NCBI GenBank assembly: GCA_020846375.1 | Contig: JADLDZ010000389.1 | Coordinates: forward strand, 1 to 5,996 | Direction: 5' to 3' | DNA: 5,996 nt | Origin: Nitrospirales bacterium | GTDB lineage: Bacteria; Nitrospirota; Thermodesulfovibrionia; Thermodesulfovibrionales; Dissulfurispiraceae | Shown here: positions 1 through 4,687 of the stretch, in pieces | Numbering within the stretch: position 1 is the first letter of the stretch | Layout: each line of letters starts with the position of its first letter | The notes under the pieces: model-generated | Databases searched by the model: none | What the model saw: only the letters and a program-made list of their open reading frames with translations | What the model was told of the DNA's origin: nothing | Program-made: the position numbers and the translations under genes

Positions 1-681
1 CCTTTCCCCGAAAAGCGCCGTGCCGATCCGCACGAGCGTCGCTCCTTCCTCGATGGCGACTTCAAAGTCGTCCGACATTCCCATGGAAAGCTCGGGAAGG
101 CGGAACCCTTGCTCCTCCGCCTTTTCCCGCAGTTCCCGCAGCTGCCTGAAGTAGGGGCGTGCTTTTTCGGGATCGTCGAAGAACGGGGGCATGGTCATCA
201 GCCCTTCCGCCTGCAGGGATTTCAACTCCCGGATCCTTTCAAGAAGGGGCAGGAGATCCAGTTCCGCCGCCCCGTGCTTCGTATCCTCGGGAGAGAGCTT
301 TACCTGTACCAGCACCCGTTGTGCCCTGCCTGCCCTCTCCGCATGGCGGTGCAGCTCCTCCGCCAGATCGGGGGAGTCCACGGTATGGATGAGATCGAAC
401 AGGTGCACTGCGTATTTCGCCTTGTTCTTCTGCAGATGCCCGATCAGATGCCAGCGGATTCCGGGGTACTCTTCACCGGGGAGCTGTCCCGCCTTTTCCC
501 GGGCTTCCTGCACCCTGTTCTCTCCGAAAATCCTCAGACCGGCGCGAAAAGCCTCCCGCACCGCGTCGGCCCCCACTGTTTTCGTGACAACGATGAGGGT
601 GACCTCCTCCGGTCTCCTCCCGGAGCGCACCGCGGCGGCATCCATTCTTCTGCGTATGGCTGACAGTGTCTCTTCACGCAT
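1..681 (-). CDS. yggS: YggS/PROSC-family pyridoxal-phosphate-binding protein (PLP homeostasis), 3' end cut by window
   Basis: This family binds PLP in the cytoplasm without a known catalytic reaction and helps keep free PLP and amino/keto acid pools balanced. Reading the minus strand from ATG at 681 gives 227 open codons to the window edge. The N-terminus reads MREETLSAIRRRM, then SGRRPEEVTLIVVTKT with the Schiff-base lysine at about residue 34. After that come FGENRVQEA (about 52-60), WHLIGHLQKNKAKYA, GLMTMPPFFDD, and the C-terminal signature LSMGMSDDFEVAIEEGA followed by LVRIGTALFGER. All blocks are in one frame, so no frameshift is seen. Family members are about 220-235 residues, so only a few residues should be missing. 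The start is well bounded: an in-frame TGA lies 30 bases upstream with no other start codon between. No clear Shine-Dalgarno precedes it. The gene is divergent from the kinase gene and probably transcribed on its own. Confidence 0.93.
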   Translation of the reverse strand, partial: MREETLSAIRRRMDAAAVRSGRRPEEVTLIVVTKTVGADAVREAFRAGLRIFGENRVQEAREKAGQLPGEEYPGIRWHLIGHLQKNKAKYAVHLFDLIHTVDSPDLAEELHRHAERAGRAQRVLVQVKLSPEDTKHGAAELDLLPLLERIRELKSLQAEGLMTMPPFFDDPEKARPYFRQLRELREKAEEQGFRLPELSMGMSDDFEVAIEEGATLVRIGTALFGER

Positions 682-699
682 CGGTATAGTTTGTCGTCT

Positions 700-729
700 A
701 TAGTAGTATCATAGCAAAAAGAAATGCAA
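700..729 (-). promoter_or_regulatory. Possible housekeeping promoter for yggS
   Basis: On the minus strand a -35-like TTGCAT (729-724) is separated by 18 bases from a -10-like TACTAT (705-700). Transcription would start around 693, about 12 bases before the ATG at 681. That would leave a very short leader, which fits the absence of a Shine-Dalgarno. The stretch is AT-rich against a GC-rich background. TATGAT at 713-708 is a competing -10 with poorer spacing. This is pattern matching only. Confidence 0.35.
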
Positions 730-747
730 GACCGCGTACGTTCTCCC

Positions 748-776
748 TGCCCGGTTCCGCTCCGGCGCGCCGGGCA
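748..776. repeat. Inverted repeat in the divergent yggS / kinase intergenic region
   Basis: TGCCCGG (748-754) and CCGGGCA (770-776) are perfect 7-base inverted arms around a 15-base centre. Overlapping the right arm is a perfect 12-base palindrome, CCGGCGCGCCGG (762-773). The element lies between the two divergent genes and touches the -24 position of the candidate sigma-54 promoter at 772-787. It could be an operator, or a chance product of high local GC. No T-run follows on either side, so it is not a convincing terminator. Confidence 0.4.
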
Positions 777-787
777 TTTGAATTGCA
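772..787 (+). promoter_or_regulatory. Candidate sigma-54 (-24/-12) promoter for the kinase-regulator operon
   Basis: GGGCATTTGAATTGCA keeps the invariant GG (773-774) and GC (785-786) with exactly 10 bases between. It also matches GGCA and TTGCA of the consensus TGGCACG-N4-TTGCA. Transcription would start near 798, leaving a leader of about 17 bases before ATG 815. The downstream gene pair encodes a sigma-54 activator, so positive autoregulation is plausible. A competing sigma-70-like reading of the same DNA is TTGAAT (778-783), 19 bases, TATCAT (803-808). That would place the start of transcription almost on the ATG. Confidence 0.45.
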
Positions 788-814
788 AGCTGAGGGCTGT
801 GGTATCATTAGGGT

Positions 815-2281
815 ATGTTGAGAAAGAGCTCTTTCGTCTTCTCCCTGAACAAGAAGCTTATCTTCATGATGTTGTCCCTCAGTTTCATCCTGATCTCCAT
901 TCTCGGGTTTTTCTATGCCCAGTCCGAACAGGCCCTCTTCCGCGCACTGGAGAGACAGACGGCGGAGCTTACCAAGGCCATACAGATCGGCGTCGAAGAG
1001 GTGACGGGCTCGGGGAACACCGATGAGGCGAGGCTTTCCAAGTATCTCAAGGACCTGAACGCAAAGGGGGTGAAGGAGATTTCCATCATCAGCAATGCGG
1101 ACGAGATCGTGGCGAGCACAAACCCCTCGAAGATCGGGCAGGCCATGACCCATAAGAAGAAGGAGTTGATCATCAAGGCGGAACTGGGCGAGCCCGTTTC
1201 CGAGGAGGAAAGGACCTACAATGTGATCATCCCGGTCGTTGCCGGGGGCACCCAGTACGGCTACGTCCATCTGAAGGTGAACAGGGACGACTTCACGGAC
1301 CTCCTCAAGAGAAATGCCATCAACAGGATCGCCGCCACCGTTATTGTCTTCGGGGTCGGCATCCTTTTCATCATATTCCTCTCCCGAAGCTATACCCGCC
1401 CGATCAGGAATGTGGTGGATGCCGCCATGCGGGTGGCGGCCGGAGACCTCCACCAGAACATACCGGTGCGGAGCAAGGATGAAATCGGGCAGCTCTCGGA
1501 GAGCTTCAATTTCATGGTGAGAAAGCTGCGCGAGGCGCGCGACCTGGAGGAGAGATTGCGCGAGGCGGAGCATCTGTCGGGACTGGGGCAGCTTTCGAGG
1601 AGCATGGCCCATGAGATACGGAATCCCCTCAACTTCATCAACCTGAGCATCGGGTATCTGGGAGACAAGTATACTCCGGAGGACCCCGCGAAGGAGGAGA
1701 AATTCAGCAATCTTATCAGCGGCATCAAAATGGAGATCCAGAGGCTCAATACGCTGGTAAACGAGTTCCTGGACTACAGCCGCCCCCTCAAACTGAAGGT
1801 GCAAAGGGTAAGGATCGATGCCCTCCTCGAGGAGGTGATGGCGCTCGTCTGGGCGAAGGCGGAAGCGGACGGGATCAGGATCGTACGGGAGTATTCCCTG
1901 GAGGCCGACCTCTCCGTGGACCCCGACCTGTTCAAGTCCTGCGTGCTGAATATGATCACCAATGCCTTTCACGCCATGGGCCAGTCCGGGAGGCCCGGAG
2001 TGCTGGAAGTAAGGACCGGGGTTTCGGGGGATGAGTTCGTCCTGTCCATAGCGGACAACGGCATCGGGGTTTCGGGGGAGAACCGGGAAAAGATCTTCGA
2101 GCCCTTCTTCTCCACACGGCAGAACGGTCTCGGCCTCGGACTCCCCATGACAAAGAGGGTCATAGAGGAACATGGCGGCAGGATCGTCTTCGCCAGCAGA
2201 GAGGGAGAGGGAAGCGATGTGCAGTTGTTGCTGCCGTTACGAATAAATGAGGAGCAACAAGTGGAAGGAAGTGAAAAGTGA
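815..2281 (+). CDS. Membrane sensor histidine kinase (extracytoplasmic sensor-HAMP-HisKA-HATPase), NtrB/AtoS/ZraS class
   Basis: This 488-residue kinase should autophosphorylate a histidine in response to an extracytoplasmic signal and pass the phosphate to the regulator encoded 6 bases downstream. Transmembrane helix 1 spans about 15-35 and helix 2 about 169-190. Between them lies a sensor domain of about 130 residues whose distal part (about 84-155: KEISIISNADEIVAS, then VVAGGTQYGYVHLKV) looks Cache-like. A HAMP linker follows (about 191-243; P-I-R-N-V and DEIGQLSESFN), then a short coiled coil. The H-box MAHEIRNPLN carries His266. The ATPase domain shows the N-box N379/N383, DNGIG from Asp414, FEPFF (428-432) and the lid GLGLGL (438-443), so every catalytic motif is intact. 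There is no PAS domain. An in-frame TAG at 809-811 forbids any start upstream of 815. The only Shine-Dalgarno-like bases (AGGG, 810-813) are one base from ATG, or four from TTG 818. The ligand is unknown. Confidence 0.93.
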   Translation: MLRKSSFVFSLNKKLIFMMLSLSFILISILGFFYAQSEQALFRALERQTAELTKAIQIGVEEVTGSGNTDEARLSKYLKDLNAKGVKEISIISNADEIVASTNPSKIGQAMTHKKKELIIKAELGEPVSEEERTYNVIIPVVAGGTQYGYVHLKVNRDDFTDLLKRNAINRIAATVIVFGVGILFIIFLSRSYTRPIRNVVDAAMRVAAGDLHQNIPVRSKDEIGQLSESFNFMVRKLREARDLEERLREAEHLSGLGQLSRSMAHEIRNPLNFINLSIGYLGDKYTPEDPAKEEKFSNLISGIKMEIQRLNTLVNEFLDYSRPLKLKVQRVRIDALLEEVMALVWAKAEADGIRIVREYSLEADLSVDPDLFKSCVLNMITNAFHAMGQSGRPGVLEVRTGVSGDEFVLSIADNGIGVSGENREKIFEPFFSTRQNGLGLGLPMTKRVIEEHGGRIVFASREGEGSDVQLLLPLRINEEQQVEGSEK

Positions 2282-2287
2282 GGGGCT

Positions 2288-3679
2288 ATGGCAGCTATTG
2301 TGGTGATTGATGATGAATACCGCCAGCGGGATATCCTGAAGACCATCCTGGAGGATGTGGGATACGAAGTGCATGCCGCCTCCTCCGCCGAGGAGGGTTT
2401 GGAGCTGATCAATGCTCTGGCCGCCGATGTGGTGATCACCGATCTCAAGATGGGGGGGATGAGCGGGGTTCAGCTCCTTGACTGCATTCCCGGAGAGGCC
2501 AAACCCGCCGTTATCATCATGACGGCCTTCGGTACGATTTCTTCTGCCGTGGAGGCGATGAAAAAAGGAGCTTTCGATTACCTTACCAAGCCTCTCGAAA
2601 AAGATGTCATCATCCTGACGGTACGGAAGGCGATGGAGAGGATGCAGCTCCTCAGGGAGAACCTGCGGCTACAGGATGCGCTTTTCGAGAAGTTCAGGAT
2701 GGAGGGTATCATCGGCGTTTCCAAAAAGATGAAGGAAGCTGTCGAGGCCGCAAGAAAGGTGACCCCTACCTCGGTGACGGTCATGGTCTACGGGGAAAGC
2801 GGGACCGGCAAGGAGCTCCTTGCAAAGGCGATCCATTACAACAGCCCCCGTCGCACGGGGCCCTTTACCGCCATCAATTGTGCCGCCATCCCCGATACCC
2901 TGATCGAGAGCGAGCTCTTCGGGTACGAACCCGGAGCCTTCTCCGGGGCGGTCCACCGGAAGATCGGACTCTTTGAATCGTCGGACAAGGGAACCCTTTT
3001 CCTCGATGAGATCGGAGACCTGCCCCTGCTTACCCAGACGAAGCTCCTGAGGGTGCTGCAGGACAAGGAAGTGCGCAGGCTGGGAGGGAAGGAGAATACG
3101 AGAGTGGACGTGCGCATCATTGCGGCGACGAATAAGGACCTCGAAAAGGAGGTGGCCGCCGGCAAGTTCAGGGAGGACCTGTATTACCGCCTGAAAGTAG
3201 TGGCGGTGACACTCCCTCCCCTGCGGGAGAGGCGGGAGGACATTCCCGCCCTGGTGAACCTTTTTATCGGCAAATACAACGGTGAGTTCGGCAAGAGGAG
3301 AAAAGGGGTGAGCGAAAGCGCCTTGCGCGCCCTTGCCGAGTACCATTGGCCCGGCAATATCCGGCAGCTCGAATCGGTGATCGAACGGGCGGTGCTGATG
3401 GGCGACGCGGAGGTGGTGGGCCTGAACGATATCCGGAGCGAGCTGAAGCTCGGACATGAAAAGGGAGTCCTGGATATCGAAATTCCCGACGAGGGCATCA
3501 ACTTCGAGGAACTGGAAAAGGAGCTCATCAAGAAGGCTCTGGTCAAGGCCAACAATGTCGCTGCCCGGGCCGCGCGCCTGCTCGGCATGACCTACAAGAC
3601 TTTCTGGTACCGGATGGAGAAATTCGGAATCCAGGAAGGCTCCCCAAATGGGGAGATTCCCCCCGAAAAAAGGAACTGA
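2288..3679 (+). CDS. NtrC-family sigma-54-dependent response regulator (REC-AAA+-Fis HTH)
   Basis: This 463-residue protein is a bacterial enhancer-binding protein. Once phosphorylated it uses ATP to open sigma-54 promoters. The receiver domain (about 1-120) has the acidic pair D8/D9, phospho-acceptor D52, T79 and K101. The AAA+ domain (about 140-375) has Walker A GESGTGKE (169-176), Walker B GTLFLDE (235-241), arginine-finger region REDLYYRL (295-302) and the WPGNIRQLE block (354-362). The sigma-54-contacting loop reads GAFSGA (216-221) rather than GAFTGA. The C-terminal Fis-type helix-turn-helix (about 405-448) ends in TYKTFWYRMEKFGI, followed by a 15-residue polar tail. The start is natural because VVIDDE follows at residue 5. 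The gene is 6 bases from the kinase stop and surely co-transcribed. A sigma-54 promoter motif 70 bases downstream of its stop is an obvious candidate target. Confidence 0.96.
   Translation: MAAIVVIDDEYRQRDILKTILEDVGYEVHAASSAEEGLELINALAADVVITDLKMGGMSGVQLLDCIPGEAKPAVIIMTAFGTISSAVEAMKKGAFDYLTKPLEKDVIILTVRKAMERMQLLRENLRLQDALFEKFRMEGIIGVSKKMKEAVEAARKVTPTSVTVMVYGESGTGKELLAKAIHYNSPRRTGPFTAINCAAIPDTLIESELFGYEPGAFSGAVHRKIGLFESSDKGTLFLDEIGDLPLLTQTKLLRVLQDKEVRRLGGKENTRVDVRIIAATNKDLEKEVAAGKFREDLYYRLKVVAVTLPPLRERREDIPALVNLFIGKYNGEFGKRRKGVSESALRALAEYHWPGNIRQLESVIERAVLMGDAEVVGLNDIRSELKLGHEKGVLDIEIPDEGINFEELEKELIKKALVKANNVAARAARLLGMTYKTFWYRMEKFGIQEGSPNGEIPPEKRN
3641..3662 (+). repeat. Two mutually exclusive small hairpins at the 3' end of the regulator gene
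   Basis: TCCCC (3641-3645) can pair with GGGGA (3650-3654) across AAAT. The same GGGGA can instead pair with TCCCC (3658-3662) across GAT. Both stems are perfect 5-bp, and both lie within the last codons of the regulator, which encode the tail after the DNA-binding domain. There is no T-run, so it is not a classical terminator. It may only be low-complexity coding sequence. Confidence 0.4.
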
Positions 3680-3682
3680 CAG

Positions 3683-3720
3683 ACTCCTGAGAGTGCTTTC
3701 CTCCTTTTCACTACAAGTGA
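3683..3720. promoter_or_regulatory. Two short dyads upstream of the sigma-54 promoter; candidate activator binding sites
   Basis: ACTC-CTGA-GAGT (3683-3694) and TCACT-ACA-AGTGA (3708-3720) are perfect short dyads with centres about 25 bases apart. They lie roughly 87 and 61 bases upstream of the predicted transcription start near 3775. Enhancer-binding proteins of the NtrC family bind dyads upstream of their promoters as dimers, commonly two sites in tandem, though usually a little farther away. The two dyads share an ACT/AGT core but are not the same sequence. Assignment to the adjacent regulator is inference. Confidence 0.3.
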
Positions 3721-3747
3721 TTACGCCCTTCAGATGGAAATAAATTT

Positions 3748-3764
3748 TTGGTATGAAAGTTGCT
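3748..3764 (+). promoter_or_regulatory. Sigma-54 (-24/-12) promoter for the small exported-protein genes
   Basis: TTGGTATGAAAGTTGCT matches the sigma-54 consensus TGGCACG-N4-TTGCW in 10 of 12 defined positions. The invariant GG (3750-3751) and GC (3762-3763) are separated by exactly 10 bases. Transcription should begin about 12 bases after the -12 element, near 3775, giving a leader of about 40 bases before ATG 3815. The motif lies in an AT-rich, non-coding 135-base gap directly after a gene for a sigma-54 activator and in the right orientation, which greatly raises its credibility. Confidence 0.78.
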
Positions 3765-3797
3765 TACAAGATAGTACCAAAAATTGAAGAACAGAAA

Positions 3798-3808
3798 AAG
3801 GAGGTGAT
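3798..3808 (+). promoter_or_regulatory. Exceptionally strong Shine-Dalgarno
   Basis: AAGGAGGTGAT is an 11-base perfect complement to the 3' end of 16S rRNA (consensus AAGGAGGTGATC). The GGAGG core ends 10 bases before ATG 3815. It predicts very high translation of the small exported protein once the message is made, in contrast to the weak sites before the kinase and regulator genes. Confidence 0.85.
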
Positions 3809-3814
3809 TCAATA

Positions 3815-4054
3815 ATGAAGAAGGTAATGGCATTGATCGTAGCGCTTCTCTTTACGCTTTCTCTTACTACCATCGCTTTCGCAGCGGACAAGGCGGCCGG
3901 CGAGGCAGCCACTCCGAAGGTGGAAGAGAAGAAAGCCGATGCAAAGGCTGAGATGAAGCACGAGAAGAAGGACGAGCAGAAGGCAAAGAAGGCCAAGAAA
4001 GCAAAGAAGACGGAAGAAAAGAAAACGGAAGAAAAGAAAGAAGAAGCGAAATAA
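3815..4054 (+). CDS. Small exported Lys/Glu-rich low-complexity protein, function unknown
   Basis: The product is 79 residues. It has a clear Sec signal peptide: MKK, then a hydrophobic stretch at about 4-20 ending TIAFAAD, with cleavage likely after Ala23 or Ala24. The mature part is about 55 residues, almost entirely Lys, Glu and Ala with a few Asp, Thr and one His. It has no Cys, no aromatic residue and no hydrophobic core, so it is probably disordered or a single charged helix. It contains three AKK triplets followed by TEEKK twice. I recognise no domain. Its composition recalls the periplasmic acid-shock protein Asr, but only as an analogy. Its sigma-54 promoter and near-perfect Shine-Dalgarno suggest abundant, signal-induced production. 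The coding strand is a nearly uninterrupted purine tract from about 3925. Despite the simple composition, the signal peptide, ribosome site and promoter argue that the gene is real. Confidence 0.85.
   Translation: MKKVMALIVALLFTLSLTTIAFAADKAAGEAATPKVEEKKADAKAEMKHEKKDEQKAKKAKKAKKTEEKKTEEKKEEAK
3983..4039 (+). repeat. In-frame tandem repeats: 3 x 9 bp (AKK) then 2 x 15 bp (TEEKK)
   Basis: Positions 3983-3991, 3992-4000 and 4001-4009 are near-identical 9-base units, each encoding Ala-Lys-Lys. Positions 4010-4024 and 4025-4039 are identical 15-base units (ACGGAAGAAAAGAAA), each encoding Thr-Glu-Glu-Lys-Lys. All unit lengths are multiples of three, so slippage or unequal exchange would lengthen or shorten the charged tail without breaking the frame. 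Confidence 0.85.
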
Positions 4055-4071
4055 TTCCGTTCTTTTTTGTT

Positions 4072-4105
4072 GGGAGGGCAGGTGGCATTACCCATTTGCC
4101 CTCCC
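4072..4105 (+). terminator. 14-bp hairpin between the two small exported-protein genes (terminator-like or processing/attenuation element)
   Basis: The arms 4072-4085 and 4092-4105 pair over all 14 positions (12 Watson-Crick pairs and two G-U) around the loop CATTAC. The downstream tract is only TTCAT, so termination would be partial at best. A run of six T (4063-4068) lies just before the hairpin and follows a weaker 7-bp stem, AACGGAA (4024-4030) with TTCCGTT (4055-4061), which could itself be a poor terminator. The likely effect is different expression of the two genes from one message, or stabilisation of the first message's 3' end. Confidence 0.6.
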
Positions 4106-4139
4106 TTCATATGATAACAATGTATGCCGGGAGGTATTT

Positions 4140-4535
4140 ATGAAAAAGGCATTTTTTATAGTGACGGCCCTGCTCTTTACCCTCACCCTTACGGGTTTTG
4201 TGGCGGCGGCGGAGAGGGTAAAGGTAAAACAGATCTCCGGGGAGGTGGCTGCAGTGGATGCAGCCGCAAAGTCCATGACGGTGAAGGGGAAAAAGGCTGA
4301 AGTGGTCATTGTCATCGACGAGAAAACCACCGTGAAAACGGATAAGGAGAAGAAGTCCCTTGCCGATCTGAAAGTGGGTGAAAAGGTAACGGTGAGGTAT
4401 GCCGAAATCGAAGGAAAGAATGTCGGCAGGACCATCGAGATAAAGACGGCGAAGGCCGAACAAAAGGGCGCAGCGCCTGCAAGGGCGGCTGCTCCTGCGA
4501 AGCCGGCTCCGAAGCAGGTGAAGCCCGGGTACTGA
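4140..4535 (+). CDS. Small exported protein with beta-rich DUF5666-like core and Ala/Pro/Lys tail
   Basis: The product is 131 residues. A Sec signal peptide (MKKAFFIVTALLFTLTLTGF) ends near VAAA-E, with cleavage after about residue 24. The mature core (about 27-102) alternates short beta-type strands: QISGEVAAVDAAAKSMTVKG, then VVIVIDEKTTVKT, LADLKVGEKVTVRYAE and GRTIEIK. That pattern resembles the OB-like DUF5666 family of secreted proteins of unknown function; the assignment is from memory of the pattern, not a search. The tail (about 103-131) is Ala/Pro/Lys-rich and probably disordered. There is no cysteine or lipobox. GGGAGG at 4129-4134 sits 5 bases before the ATG. Its signal peptide resembles that of the preceding small protein (both carry LLFTL-LT), 85 bases upstream. 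It is probably read from the same sigma-54 promoter past the hairpin, because I found no good promoter of its own. Confidence 0.88.
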   Translation: MKKAFFIVTALLFTLTLTGFVAAAERVKVKQISGEVAAVDAAAKSMTVKGKKAEVVIVIDEKTTVKTDKEKKSLADLKVGEKVTVRYAEIEGKNVGRTIEIKTAKAEQKGAAPARAAAPAKPAPKQVKPGY

Positions 4536-4563
4536 ACCGGTTCCGTCGCTGCGCTTTTTCGGC

Positions 4564-4606
4564 AAGGGGTCCGTTTCTGCGGGGCTGCGGAGCGGACCCT
4601 TCTTTT
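4564..4606 (+). terminator. Rho-independent terminator ending the exported-protein block
   Basis: The 5' arm AAGGGGTCCGTTTCTGC (4564-4580) pairs with the 3' arm GCGGAGCGGACCCTT (4587-4601) around GGGGCT. The stem has about 15 pairs, with one bulged T and one bulged G. The tail CTTTT follows immediately. Stem strength, the short loop and the T-tail are typical. It separates the two-component/exported-protein block from dapL. Confidence 0.85.
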
Positions 4607-4634
4607 GACCTTTCCTTTCTGCCTGCGATACAAT
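4605..4634 (+). promoter_or_regulatory. Sigma-70-type promoter for dapL-folK
   Basis: TTGACC (4605-4610) and TACAAT (4629-4634) each differ from consensus at one position and are separated by 18 bases. Transcription would start near 4641, giving a leader of about 47 bases. The -35 element overlaps the T-tail of the preceding terminator, so the two transcription units abut with no spare sequence. This motif is clearly of housekeeping type, unlike the -24/-12 motif upstream. Confidence 0.75.
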
Positions 4635-4687
4635 ACTTTTCTGTTTCCGAACGGATCGGGATCACTCTTATTGAGGGAGGCACAGTA

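Noticed and set aside
109..703. Plus-strand open frames of 170 and 184 codons over the yggS region
   Set aside because: The minus strand encodes a clear YggS protein end to end; the plus frames are low-complexity shadows.
698..2173. 491-codon open frame on the minus strand, opposite the kinase gene
   Set aside because: It lies wholly antisense to an intact kinase with all motifs, shows no recognisable domain and has the Leu/Arg/Gly/His-rich look of a codon-bias shadow.
2669..3457. 262-codon open frame on the minus strand, opposite the regulator gene
   Set aside because: It is antisense to conserved AAA+ sequence, has no domain and no ribosome site, and is a shadow of GC-rich codon usage.
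4084..4099. TGGCATTACCCATTTGC as a sigma-54 promoter for the second exported-protein gene
   Set aside because: GG and GC are separated by 12 bases instead of 10, and the sequence is explained by the 14-bp hairpin.
3730..4110. 126-codon Phe/Ser/Ala-rich minus-strand frame opposite the Lys/Glu-rich gene
   Set aside because: It is the complement of a purine-rich tract, and the plus strand has a signal peptide, a perfect ribosome site and a sigma-54 promoter.
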